Source: DATCTV01 sp964400685
GTDB taxonomy: Bacteria > Desulfobacterota > Desulfomonilia > UBA1062
Assembly: GCA_964400685.1 (NCBI GenBank)
Contig: CAYNVT010000025.1
Span: forward strand, 1-43,142
Direction: 5' to 3'
Length of the DNA: 43,142 nucleotides
Positions 8,114 through 16,546 of the stretch are shown in pieces (position 1 is the stretch's first letter; each line of letters opens with the position of its first letter). The position numbers and the translations under genes are program-made. The notes below the pieces were generated by a model that saw only the letters and a list, made by a program, of their open reading frames with translations, did no database searches and was not told where the DNA came from.

Positions 8114-10267
8114 CTATAATTTAATTTTTCTTTCAGGATTGATTTTCAGTGTCTTATATTTCCCCTGAGTCCAGTCCTCAAGCCCGGATGCATACCATTT
8201 TGAAAATCTTCTGTCGCTTGGGCCGCCGGCAATCGAAGAGAAGAATTCTTCTTTTGCAAAATCCATAACGAACCTGAATGACGGTGCAAACGTGGTTTCC
8301 CGGTTCGCGCTTCTGTATATCTGACCCTGATGTATTGTGGCGCGCCCTCCGATAATAGTTACAGGGCCTCTGTCGAACCCGAGGAAAGAAGGCAGCTTTC
8401 CGCCCAGTAAGATATGCCTCAGCATTACCTTCTGGACATCACCCCATTTTTTGGGAGTTACTGGCAGTATTTTTTCCAGAGACATCTTATATATATCTTC
8501 TCTTTTACGGCCGTTGAACCATGAAGACGTTTCCTTTAATAATATCCTGTCAAAATTCAGGTAGAAGTCCACGAAAGCACCTGTTTCCTGTTTCAGAAAA
8601 TCCACCACCCCTGTCCCCATATTATTTTCACCGAACACTTCCCGGTAAAGCTCTTTATAGAATTCCTCAAAAAGATATGCGCCCTGTGATTCGGGATCAT
8701 ATTTCAAATCCCAGTCAAACAAGATCCTGCCGTTTCCGGTATCGGGCAGAATGGGCTTCAATATTCTCATGAAAGCCTCAGCCTGAACGGAATATACATC
8801 CATGTGCATGCTGAAAATGTCTTCTACCGAGAATTTTTTATCCTCGCTTAATACCTTCGCTATCCGCTCGGCCCTGTAAGGACCCATGGGCATATTGATC
8901 GGCCTGACCTTACCGTATTCATTGAGGTCCTGGTTTGCCGTGACAAAAAATCCGTTTTCAGGATTTATAACGCGGGGAAGTTCTTCATGGCCGGCAAACC
9001 CCTTCCAGTCATTATCTTTGACCCAGCCGGGCAGCGGTACAAATCCGCTGATGCCGTCACGCCTTTTAGGCATTAATCCGCTCATCTGGTACCCGATATT
9101 CCCTTTGCTGTCGGCCAGAACGAAATTCCACGAGCTTTCCACCTTACCGAGGCAGTTCATTCCTTCCTCAACCGTTACAGCATCCAGCAGCTTCAGCACG
9201 TTGATTATCGTATCCGCTCCTGATCTGCTCGTGGCCCATTTTGTGGCCAGATAGAGGCCTTCGACAGACGGGTCCCCATCCAGTACGCCATGATCGTTTT
9301 CATAAAAAGCCACTTCAACGGGTTCCCTGTTTTTTCTTTTTATGGTCTCCTTTCTTTTCTCAAAAGGAATCCAGCCGTCATCTTCCCTGTAAAACTTCTC
9401 ATCCCTGCATTTTTCTATCCAGGAGTCCTCGGCGTCCATGAAAGTATATGTTGCACCCCAGGACAAATCGTTCGTCCTCCCTACAAAAACTCCCGGAACT
9501 CCGGGCATGGTGCCGCCATAGACGAATTTGTCCTGCTGCTCGAAAAAAAGTTCGCACCAGACATTGGGAAGCCTGTTAACTTCCAGATGCGGGTCATTTG
9601 ACAGGATTGCTTTACCGGATACTGTTTTTTTGCCTGAGATTACCCAGTTATTCGAAGCCATCATCCTGGGAGCCGCAATATTCCATAACTGAGAATTTGG
9701 GACTATCTTTTCGTTTAAAACCACCTTCTTCAAAAGTTCGATATCCAGTCCGCCCAGTATGCCGGGGAACAGCTCTTCAAGCTTTTCACGGCCGATTCCG
9801 GCCTGGACCATTTCAACAAACAATCTCTCCATTTCCGCCTGGGACTGGGAAAGTGTCAGGTAGCCTATCATCCTCGATATCTGAATTATATCTTCAATCT
9901 TCCATGGCTCGAATTTCATGCCCAGCAGTTTCAGTTCCCACGGGAACTTCTTCGATAAGGCCTCGTTTGCACCGTCACAATAGGCGCTGAGATATTTCAT
10001 TACATCTTCCGGCAACTTTCTTATTTCTTCCTCGATGCAACCGGACCAGTTCATTTTTCTGAAAAACCTGTCAATCGCAACCATCTCATCGCCGGGGTCC
10101 AGGAGTTCAGCGGCCCTGCCCTGTCCTAGCGTTCTCATCAGGATCATCTGCATGCCCCTGTCAGTCGCGTGGACATAACCCTGCCCCCAAAATAAATCCT
10201 CTTTCGAACTGCATTTTACGTGAGGTATGCCGTGTTCGTCCCTGTAGATGTTTTCTTTAATATCCAT
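8114..10267 (-). CDS. Penicillin acylase family protein without signal peptide
   Basis: A 717-residue second member of the S45 penicillin acylase family. It shows the autoprocessing/nucleophile site ASNNW (Ser205), NDPHLE (224-229), GVPGVFVGRTNDLSWG and the C-terminal ATIHQGQIYRS region. Unlike most of the family, and unlike the homologue at 3935-6388, it begins directly with the mature domain (MDIKENIYRDEHGIPHV) and has no signal peptide, so it is predicted cytoplasmic. The start at 10267 is chosen because GGAGG lies seven bases upstream; the 16-residue extension from an earlier ATG is not family-like and holds that ribosome site. Convergent with the GT-C-like gene. Substrate unknown. Confidence 0.86.
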   Translation of the reverse strand: MDIKENIYRDEHGIPHVKCSSKEDLFWGQGYVHATDRGMQMILMRTLGQGRAAELLDPGDEMVAIDRFFRKMNWSGCIEEEIRKLPEDVMKYLSAYCDGANEALSKKFPWELKLLGMKFEPWKIEDIIQISRMIGYLTLSQSQAEMERLFVEMVQAGIGREKLEELFPGILGGLDIELLKKVVLNEKIVPNSQLWNIAAPRMMASNNWVISGKKTVSGKAILSNDPHLEVNRLPNVWCELFFEQQDKFVYGGTMPGVPGVFVGRTNDLSWGATYTFMDAEDSWIEKCRDEKFYREDDGWIPFEKRKETIKRKNREPVEVAFYENDHGVLDGDPSVEGLYLATKWATSRSGADTIINVLKLLDAVTVEEGMNCLGKVESSWNFVLADSKGNIGYQMSGLMPKRRDGISGFVPLPGWVKDNDWKGFAGHEELPRVINPENGFFVTANQDLNEYGKVRPINMPMGPYRAERIAKVLSEDKKFSVEDIFSMHMDVYSVQAEAFMRILKPILPDTGNGRILFDWDLKYDPESQGAYLFEEFYKELYREVFGENNMGTGVVDFLKQETGAFVDFYLNFDRILLKETSSWFNGRKREDIYKMSLEKILPVTPKKWGDVQKVMLRHILLGGKLPSFLGFDRGPVTIIGGRATIHQGQIYRSANRETTFAPSFRFVMDFAKEEFFSSIAGGPSDRRFSKWYASGLEDWTQGKYKTLKINPERKIKL

Positions 10268-10299
10268 TAGAAAACCTCCGGATGGATTTGATGCAGTAA

Positions 10300-10328
10300 A
10301 AAATACCACAATCAATACCCCTGTTCAA
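10300..10328 (-). promoter_or_regulatory. Candidate promoter of second acylase gene
   Basis: On the minus strand TTGAAC and TATTTT are separated by 17 bases, 33 bases before the chosen start codon. CCTG-N6-CAGG (10320-10333) overlaps the -35 box and could be an operator. Motif match only. Confidence 0.35.
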
Positions 10329-10424
10329 TCAGGCATAAACATTTTAATTCAGCACCAATCGGTTTCCTGCATGTATCGGAGAATCAATCACATGATTTTA
10401 ATTGATGTTCTTATCACGAATCCC

Positions 10425-10451
10425 TTGACATGCTTAAACACTTAATATTAG
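10425..10451 (+). promoter_or_regulatory. Candidate promoter for tRNA-Leu
   Basis: A consensus -35 TTGACA (10425-10430) stands 43 bases before the tRNA, with TATTAG (10446-10451) as the best -10. The 15-base spacer is short, so the -10 assignment is uncertain, but the location is right for a tRNA promoter. Confidence 0.4.
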
Positions 10452-10467
10452 GGTCATCCAATATGCT

Positions 10468-10552
10468 GCCCGGGTGGTGGAATCGGCAGACACAAGGGAC
10501 TTAAAATCCCTCGGCCTCTGAGGCCGTGCGGGTTCGACCCCCGCCCCGGGCA
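10468..10552 (+). tRNA. tRNA-Leu (anticodon UAA)
   Basis: An 85-base class II tRNA. The acceptor stem GCCCGGG/CCCGGGC, D stem GTG/CAC, anticodon stem AGGGA/TCCCT around loop CTTAAAA (anticodon TAA), a variable-arm stem GGCCT/AGGCC and a T stem GCGGG/CCCGC around TTCGACC all pair. The discriminator base is A and CCA is not encoded, so it must be added post-transcriptionally. It decodes UUA (and UUG by wobble). No integrated element or second attachment-site copy is seen next to it. Confidence 0.97.
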
Positions 10553-10580
10553 CTCTTTCATTAAATATCAAAACCACTTT

Positions 10581-13133
10581 TCAATGCGCCTCGGCCCAAT
10601 TGCTGCCGGAGCCAAGTTCGGCAATTACCGGTACATCAAGAGGGAATGCGTTTTCCATCTCGTGTTTGACCATGACTTTTAATTCATGAAGCTCGTCGAA
10701 GGCCGCCTCGAACAGGAGTTCGTCATGCACCTGCAGTATCATGCGTGACTTCATGGGTTTGATGCGTCGCTGGATATTTATCATGGCGATCTTTATGATG
10801 TCAGCAGCAGTCCCCTGTATAGGCGTGTTTATCGCCATGCGGCGTGCACCCTCCCTTTCGCTGAAATTGCGAGAGTTGATCTCGGGGAGCGAGCGCCTTC
10901 TTCCAAGCACAGTCGTCACATAGCCGGTGGACGAGGCCGTTTCCGACATCTCTTCCATGTACCTGCCGACCCCCGGATATTTCGCCAGATAATTCTCGAT
11001 GTACTGCTTCGCCACAGACTGTTTTATGCCGAGTTCGACCGAGAGCTTGTGCGGCCCCATACCGTATATGATTCCGAAGTTTATGGTCTTGGCGTATCGC
11101 CTCATATCGGGAGTAACCTCATCAAGGGAGACGCCGAACACCTCGGATGCCGTACGCGTATGTATGTCGATATTCGCCATGAACGATTCCACTAAGGCTT
11201 TATCCTTTGTGATGTGCGCCAGTATCCTGAGCTCGATCTGAGAATAGTCTGCGCTCAGCAGGGTAAAGCCTTCGGCAGGAATAAAGGCCTCCCTTATTCT
11301 CCTGCCTATTGCAGAGCGTATCGGGATGTTTTGGAGATTGGGGTCCGACGACGAGATGCGTCCTGTTGCCGTAACAGCCTGGTTCAGTTTCGTATGCACC
11401 CTTCCGGTTTTTTTCTCGATCATTTCAGGAAGCGTATCCACATAGGTGTTTTTGAGCTTGAAAAGACCTCTATATTCCAGGATCTTTGCAGGCAGATCAT
11501 GCTTTTCGGCAAGTGCTTCAAGTACCGCACTGTCTGTTGAAGCACCGGTCTTGGTCTTTTTGATGACAGGCAGCCCCAAGTCTTCGAACAGAATCCTGCC
11601 GAGCTGTATGGGGGAATTTATGTTGAAGGTTTTCCCTGCAAGGCCGTATATTTCGTTTTCCATAAGCGAAATCTGTTCCGTTATTTCAACAGACAGCTGA
11701 GACAGGACATTTTTATCCACAAGTATGCCAAGCCCCTCCATATCGGCCAGCACGAACGTAAGAGGCATCTCAATCTCGCTGAAGAGCTTTTCGACACCAG
11801 CTTTTTTCATGTCATGAGAAAGCCCCTCTTTCAGATCAACGAGCGCTTCTGCATGGGAGGCAAGGAATAACGCCTTTTCATCATCAGGGATAAGTCCCGG
11901 ATGGCGCGCGTTTTTGCCTGAGCCTAGAAAGTCTTTTATTGAGGGAAGCGTTTTCTCAAGTCTTGAAGAGGCAAGCGTTTCAAGGCTTACTGAATTGTTT
12001 GCCGCATCGATGCAGTATGCCGCAAGCATGACATCAAAAAAACCTGCCTTTGCCGCGATGCCGTTCTCGCCCGCCCTTACAATGGCCTCTTTTGCATCAT
12101 GGATGATTATCTCCGCCGACGGATCGGATAAAATCCTGAGCGCTGACGCATCATCAAAAGATGCCCATGCACTTTTCCCGTCGGACAGGCAGCTGCCTAT
12201 ACCGGCAATTGAATAAAGCCCGGCAGTGCCTTTAAACTCATGAGGAAATCCCTGTTCGAGCTTTACTTCCTGCATCTCCCGGGGCTGCTGTAATGGGGCC
12301 TCAGGAATTAGGCCCTTGAATTCGAGTTCAGTAAATAAACGCAGAAGCTCTTCCTGATCACCCGGCTTCAGTCTCATCTCATCCATATTCAAATCAACGG
12401 GCACGTCATGGTCGAGTTTTACAAGTTCAAGGCTCATGAGCGCCTTGTCGATGTTTTCACTGAACGATCTCCGAAGTTTCTCAGGCTTTATTGTATCAGC
12501 CTTTTTTATGATTTCATCTATATGGCCATATGTTTTTACAAGTTCAAGCGCACCCTTCTCGCCTATGCCGGGAACTCCGGGTATGTTGTCCGAACTGTCA
12601 CCCATGATTGCAAGCAGGTCGGCTATGTAATCCGGCCCTACGCCGAATTTCTTTTCAACCCCTGCCGGGTCATAAAGGGCGTCCTTAAGCGTATCCCACA
12701 TTACGACATTGCCGCCCACAAGCTGCATCAGGTCTTTGTCGCCGGATATGATGACAACCCTGTTCCCGTCCGAAAGCTTTCTGGCCAATGCCGCTATTAC
12801 GTCGTCGGCTTCCCATTTTTCCATCTGGACAATGGGTATGCCCAGGGCCTTCACCACATCAAGTATGTAGGGAAACTGAATCGAAAGGGCTTCCGGCATC
12901 TTCTGGCGCGTGGCCTTGTATTCTTCGTATTTCTCATGCCTGTGCGTGGGGCCGCGTGGGTCAAGCACAAAGACTATATGTTCGGGCGCTTTATCCTTGA
13001 TGAGTTTTATCAGCATCCTGGTAAGGATATAGACGGCATTGGTAGGCAGCCCCTTTGAATTGTTCAGAGCCCTCATAGCATAAAACGCCCGGTAAACATA
13101 AGAGCTCCCGTCGATAAGGTAAATCTCTTTCAT
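10581..13133 (-). CDS. polA: DNA polymerase I
   Basis: An 850-residue family A polymerase for gap repair and Okazaki-fragment maturation. The N-terminal 5'-3' exonuclease is intact (LIDGSSYVYRAFYAMR, EADD, SGDKDLMQLV, GDSSDNIPGVPGIGEKGA). The polymerase domain has motif A DYSQIELRILAH (629-640), motif B RRYAKTINFGIIYG (678-691) and motif C QVHDE (801-805). The central 3'-5' exonuclease fold (about 300-430) lacks the expected DxE of Exo I and the Asp residues of Exo II and III, so proofreading is probably absent, as in Bacillus-type enzymes. The ATG overlaps the stop of the upstream PIN-domain gene by four bases (ATGA), so translation is likely coupled to a toxin gene. Confidence 0.97.
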   Translation of the reverse strand: MKEIYLIDGSSYVYRAFYAMRALNNSKGLPTNAVYILTRMLIKLIKDKAPEHIVFVLDPRGPTHRHEKYEEYKATRQKMPEALSIQFPYILDVVKALGIPIVQMEKWEADDVIAALARKLSDGNRVVIISGDKDLMQLVGGNVVMWDTLKDALYDPAGVEKKFGVGPDYIADLLAIMGDSSDNIPGVPGIGEKGALELVKTYGHIDEIIKKADTIKPEKLRRSFSENIDKALMSLELVKLDHDVPVDLNMDEMRLKPGDQEELLRLFTELEFKGLIPEAPLQQPREMQEVKLEQGFPHEFKGTAGLYSIAGIGSCLSDGKSAWASFDDASALRILSDPSAEIIIHDAKEAIVRAGENGIAAKAGFFDVMLAAYCIDAANNSVSLETLASSRLEKTLPSIKDFLGSGKNARHPGLIPDDEKALFLASHAEALVDLKEGLSHDMKKAGVEKLFSEIEMPLTFVLADMEGLGILVDKNVLSQLSVEITEQISLMENEIYGLAGKTFNINSPIQLGRILFEDLGLPVIKKTKTGASTDSAVLEALAEKHDLPAKILEYRGLFKLKNTYVDTLPEMIEKKTGRVHTKLNQAVTATGRISSSDPNLQNIPIRSAIGRRIREAFIPAEGFTLLSADYSQIELRILAHITKDKALVESFMANIDIHTRTASEVFGVSLDEVTPDMRRYAKTINFGIIYGMGPHKLSVELGIKQSVAKQYIENYLAKYPGVGRYMEEMSETASSTGYVTTVLGRRRSLPEINSRNFSEREGARRMAINTPIQGTAADIIKIAMINIQRRIKPMKSRMILQVHDELLFEAAFDELHELKVMVKHEMENAFPLDVPVIAELGSGSNWAEAH

Positions 13134-13615
13134 AATGTAATCTCTCCGAATGCAGCGTTAAAATCTTCAGGCTTCATAACCTCAATTAGACCCTTCGCCC
13201 TTTCTATCTGTTCCCTATCTCTTGAAAGCAGAACCGACTTTTTATTGACTGCAACAGCGCAGTATAAGGCATCTGCCCCTCTTATTTTTAATTTCGCTGC
13301 TATAACTGCAGCATCTTTCGCAAGCTCAAGGGTTACCGGCAACAGTTCAATATTGGGAAGCTCGGAAACAAGCCTTGAAAACAGAATGCCTGCTTTTTCG
13401 TCGCCGGTTGCACGGGAGACGCTTGCCGATAGCTCAACAATAAGTATGGAAGGGCAAAACACCGGTATATTCATTTCTTCGATTATCATGAGGGCCTTTT
13501 TGCTCTCGATATAACCCTTTTCTCTTGGAGAGCGTGCATTCATCCAGACACTTGCATCGACGGTCAACCTGAGGGTTTCCTTCTCCTGCTTACTTTTCAC
13601 GGCTACGCCTGTCAT
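13130..13615 (-). CDS. PIN-domain protein, VapC-like toxin
   Basis: A 161-residue PIN-fold putative ribonuclease. The four acidic metal-binding positions are present: Asp20 (TVDASVW), Glu61 (VELSAS), Asp115 (RGADALYCAVA) and Asp133 (LSRDREQ). It follows a ribbon-helix-helix antitoxin gene with a 26-base overlap, the usual VapBC arrangement. ATG 13615 is preferred over an adjacent TTG; no good Shine-Dalgarno is visible, consistent with coupling to the antitoxin frame, and a GTG a few codons further in is a possible alternative. The N-terminal 13-residue extension before the PIN fold is therefore uncertain. Its stop overlaps the polA start (ATGA). Confidence 0.85.
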   Translation of the reverse strand: MTGVAVKSKQEKETLRLTVDASVWMNARSPREKGYIESKKALMIIEEMNIPVFCPSILIVELSASVSRATGDEKAGILFSRLVSELPNIELLPVTLELAKDAAVIAAKLKIRGADALYCAVAVNKKSVLLSRDREQIERAKGLIEVMKPEDFNAAFGEITL

Positions 13616-13856
13616 CAATAAGCTGTTTCGTTAAACGGGAACTCTTTGAACCCATTTCCGAAACTCCTTCTGTCATTTCCCAGAATCTGCCCCAGGCGTT
13701 TTTGCTGTCGCTGTCTTTCCTGTCGAGCGCTTCGAGATATGCCCGGACTCCCTTTTTGATCAGCCAGGCCTTCGGTCTGTCAAGCTCAGCTGCATGCTTT
13801 TCAAGCAGGCAGTATGTCTGATGATCTATCCTTATGGATATAAGATGATTCTGCAT
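13590..13856 (-). CDS. Ribbon-helix-helix antitoxin (CopG/VapB-like)
   Basis: An 88-residue small basic protein. Residues 4-12 form an RHH strand (HLISIRIDH), then two helices (YCLLEKHAAELDRPKAWLIKKGVRAYLEAL) in the CopG/MetJ pattern; the charged C-terminal half should wrap the toxin. ATG 13856 is chosen because GGAGG lies four bases upstream; a longer frame from 13883 would include that site. It is the first gene of an operon with the PIN toxin and polA. A perfect palindrome overlaps the predicted -35 box, compatible with autorepression by the antitoxin or the complex. Confidence 0.85.
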   Translation of the reverse strand: MQNHLISIRIDHQTYCLLEKHAAELDRPKAWLIKKGVRAYLEALDRKDSDSKNAWGRFWEMTEGVSEMGSKSSRLTKQLIDDRRSREK

Positions 13857-13884
13857 AAATCCTCCTGCATCTTTGTATTTCATT

Positions 13885-13922
13885 GTATTACATTGATGTC
13901 ATTATTGCCAGAAAATTTTCTG
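13885..13922 (-). promoter_or_regulatory. Antitoxin-toxin-polA promoter with palindromic operator
   Basis: On the minus strand TTCTGG (13908-13913) and TAATAC (13885-13890) are 17 bases apart. The perfect 14-base palindrome CAGAAAATTTTCTG (13909-13922) overlaps the -35 element. That geometry fits an RHH autorepressor operator; binding is inference. Confidence 0.45.
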
Positions 13923-13958
13923 TCATGGACCTGGAATAAAAACCTTTTAAAAAGTATG

Positions 13959-14414
13959 TTATCTTCTGAACCCGGAGGATTTTACTGCAGAATAATCCCC
14001 AAGGATTTTTGCATGATCGAAGGCAAGCGGTTCCGGCAGGGCGTCCAGCGTGAATATCTGAGCTTCCGCCGCATCGTCTAGACCGACAGGAATGCCCTCG
14101 GCTTTCGCTATGAAAACGGTTGAAATCGTATGAAACCGGGGGTCACGCGCCGGGTCGGAATACACACCCAGAAGACCGGTCAGCTTCACATCAAGACCGG
14201 TCTCTTCTTTTGCTTCCCTGACAGCGGCATGCTCAACGCTTTCCCCGTAATCAACGAATCCGCCAGGTATGGCCCAGCCATAGGGCGGATTTTTTCTTCT
14301 GATAAGGACAATCCCACCGGAGGTCTCAATAATTATATCAACCGTGGGTGCTGGAGTAAGGTATCTGCCGGTATCCTTACCGCAATGAGGACAGATGATT
14401 TTTCTTCCCGCCAT
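13959..14414 (-). CDS. Nudix hydrolase (ADP-ribose pyrophosphatase-like)
   Basis: A 151-residue Nudix protein hydrolysing a nucleoside-diphosphate-linked metabolite. The Nudix box is intact: Gly52-x5-Glu58-x7-REAKEETGL (66-74). A CPHCGK (8-13) pair at the N terminus resembles the zinc knuckle of NudC-like or YjhB-type members, but only one CxxC is present. The segment GVYSDPARDPRFHTIS is common in ADP-ribose/NADH-type Nudix enzymes. It is the third gene of an operon; its ATG overlaps the stop of the preceding gene by one base (TAATG). Confidence 0.88.
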   Translation of the reverse strand: MAGRKIICPHCGKDTGRYLTPAPTVDIIIETSGGIVLIRRKNPPYGWAIPGGFVDYGESVEHAAVREAKEETGLDVKLTGLLGVYSDPARDPRFHTISTVFIAKAEGIPVGLDDAAEAQIFTLDALPEPLAFDHAKILGDYSAVKSSGFRR

Positions 14415-15061
14415 TAACTGTCTTTAATTCTCAGCCTTACTGTCAGGCCATCTGTTTCGCACACTGAAATAACCGCATATTCCTTGAGACCCGAACAGGC
14501 TGTTTCTATAGTCTCTTTTATTTCAGGGGTAAATTTAACTTCAGGGCATACAATCGATATGGTATCGCCTGAAAAACCGGCCCTTATCGTCCGCCCTTTT
14601 TCTGTTGTGTCAATCATAAGGCTCACAATCGAGGTTACGGCCCATGAAAGGGCATTATAGTCAAGCTTTGTGTAATAAGACCTTGCACCGTCTATGTTCA
14701 GTTCAAGCTTCGTTTCATGCTTGAATCTCATGTCCGCAAACAGAAAATCCATTTCGCTTTTAAGATATTCCCTCAGTTCTATTGCAGTGAATCCCTCTGT
14801 CGCCATCTGGACTTTATAGCTGAGGTTCTTGAGAATGAAGTCTATCTTCTCCGCTCCCTGATTTATGGAATCGATATCCTTTGTATTCTTTTCCTTTGTC
14901 TTCTGAAAATCTTCATCATTCATAGTCCTGAGTTTTTCCAGGGTTTCATTCCTTGACATCAGAAGCTGTGACCGTCCCATTATCCACATCAGCGGGGTAT
15001 TGAGGTTGTGAATCATCCCTCCCAGCAGCGACGCTGCATGACCAAGTACTTTATCCTTCAT
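14414..15061 (-). CDS. Degenerate histidine-kinase-like protein
   Basis: A 215-residue protein whose N terminus looks like a HisKA H-box (GGMIHNLNTPLMWIMGRSQLL, candidate phospho-His18). A long charged helical linker follows (about 35-75), and then a C-terminal domain with the strand/helix rhythm of a HATPase but without the N-box Asn, DxGxG or GxGxG motifs. It is therefore either a phosphotransfer or dimerisation partner that cannot bind ATP normally, or a pseudokinase. No sensor domain or membrane segment. It overlaps the aminopeptidase gene by four bases (ATGA) and the Nudix gene by one, so all three are probably co-translated. No response regulator lies nearby. Confidence 0.7.
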   Translation of the reverse strand: MKDKVLGHAASLLGGMIHNLNTPLMWIMGRSQLLMSRNETLEKLRTMNDEDFQKTKEKNTKDIDSINQGAEKIDFILKNLSYKVQMATEGFTAIELREYLKSEMDFLFADMRFKHETKLELNIDGARSYYTKLDYNALSWAVTSIVSLMIDTTEKGRTIRAGFSGDTISIVCPEVKFTPEIKETIETACSGLKEYAVISVCETDGLTVRLRIKDS

Positions 15062-16398
15062 TTTTCCTCCAGAAATGCGAGATAGGAAAGGTAGGCAGAG
15101 TATGCATCCGCCTTGCTTGCAAGCTCAAACGGTGAATGCATCGAGAGCAGAGCAGGTCCCATGTCCACTATATCCATGCCGTATTCAGCCATGTGTCTTG
15201 CAACGGTGCCGCCTCCTCCTTCATCCACCCTGCCGAGTTCTCCTGTCTGCCATGGAATATGTCTTTTATTCAAGATTCCGCGAATCCAGCCCATATATTC
15301 GGCAGAGGCCTCGCTGGTGCCCGATTTACCGCGCGAACCGGTAAATTTGGTTATGCACACACCCATCCCCATCTTTGCCGCATTGGCCTTTTCATGCACT
15401 TCGGGATAATCCGGGTCAAAAGCTGCATTCACGTCTGCCGAAATTGCCCTGCTTTTGTATAGTGCCCGTGTCGGAGACAGTGGCTCATTGAATTTTTCGG
15501 AAAGTTCGTAAATAGCCTCTTCAAGAAACCGGCTCTTTATGCCTGTGTTGCCGTCACTGCCTGTTTCCTCCCTGTCCGCAAGCAGCACTATGGAGGTGAA
15601 AGGAAGCTTATCAGCGTCCTTTATGGCGGCAAATGCAGCCCATGCGCAAATCCGGTCATCCTGGCCGTAACCGCCTATCATCGACCGGTCCAGGCCCACC
15701 TCACGCGCAGGCCCTGCAGGCACAATTTCGATATCAGCTGAAACGAAATCTTCCTCGACAATCCCGTATTTTCTGTTGAGGATACTGAGAATGTTCTTCT
15801 TTACCGCGCCATTCTTTATTTTCATATCCGGAATTGAGCCTGTAATGATGTTGAGCTTTTCTCCATGAAATGCATCACTGACTTTTTTATCGTTATGAAC
15901 CTTATATGAAAGATGTGGCAAAAGGTCTTCAATTGTAAAGCACGGATCGTTCGCATCTTCACCTATTGAAATTTCCACTGTTTTTTTGCCGGCCTTGACA
16001 ATCAATCCATGAAGGGCAAGGGGCCTGGCAAGCCACTGGTACTTTTTGATACCGCCATAGTAGTGGGTTTTCAGCATGGCGATTCCGGTATCCTCGTAAA
16101 GGGGCCTTGCCTTGAGGTCAAGCCTGGGGCTGTCAATATGCGAGGCGATAATCCTCAAGCCCGATGACATCGGGGCCCTGCCTTTTCTGCACAGGGCTAT
16201 CGACCTCCCCCTGTTTTCAATTTCAATGATGCCGTTTACTGATTTTGACGAAATAAACCTCACAGACTCACGTTCGGTTTTAGCCGTGGAGAGGAATTCC
16301 ATATAACCGCGGCAATAGGCATCTATCTTCTTTTCACTGCCTTTAAGTATTTCCCAGCCTGTAACTGCCTTTTCACTCTCTGTGCCTTTTTTTGACAT
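15058..16398 (-). CDS. M18 family aminopeptidase
   Basis: A 446-residue cytosolic zinc aminopeptidase of the aspartyl-aminopeptidase (M18) family. Visible metal/active-site segments are ASHIDSPRLDLK (His87, Asp89), YGQDDRICAWAA, LADREETGSDGNTG with the catalytic Glu pair, DVNAAFDPDYPEVH, and the C-terminal MHSPFELASKAD with the last His ligand. Length is typical for bacterial members. It removes N-terminal acidic or neutral residues from peptides. First gene of an operon with the kinase-like and Nudix genes. The 148-base upstream gap is AT rich (33 bases of nearly pure A/T near 16514-16546) and holds the palindrome GCTGTTAACAGC at 16442-16453. Confidence 0.92.
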   Translation of the reverse strand: MSKKGTESEKAVTGWEILKGSEKKIDAYCRGYMEFLSTAKTERESVRFISSKSVNGIIEIENRGRSIALCRKGRAPMSSGLRIIASHIDSPRLDLKARPLYEDTGIAMLKTHYYGGIKKYQWLARPLALHGLIVKAGKKTVEISIGEDANDPCFTIEDLLPHLSYKVHNDKKVSDAFHGEKLNIITGSIPDMKIKNGAVKKNILSILNRKYGIVEEDFVSADIEIVPAGPAREVGLDRSMIGGYGQDDRICAWAAFAAIKDADKLPFTSIVLLADREETGSDGNTGIKSRFLEEAIYELSEKFNEPLSPTRALYKSRAISADVNAAFDPDYPEVHEKANAAKMGMGVCITKFTGSRGKSGTSEASAEYMGWIRGILNKRHIPWQTGELGRVDEGGGGTVARHMAEYGMDIVDMGPALLSMHSPFELASKADAYSAYLSYLAFLEEK

Positions 16399-16546
16399 TT
16401 CTTACTAACTTCTCCCTTTAGACAATCCTAAACATTGATGAGCTGTTAACAGCACATCATAAGACCCCGTTTTTTAATATTTCGGCGTTTGCATCTGAAA
16501 ACTTCACACTATTTAATATTTTTATAATAATTTTTTTTATTAACCG

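Noticed and set aside
3935..10267. Beta-lactam resistance genes
   Set aside because: Penicillin acylase homology alone does not show antibiotic cleavage; the family has many substrates and no resistance context is present.
10468..10552. tRNA-Leu as integration site of a genomic island
   Set aside because: No integrase gene and no second copy of the tRNA 3' end are present in the window; polA follows directly.
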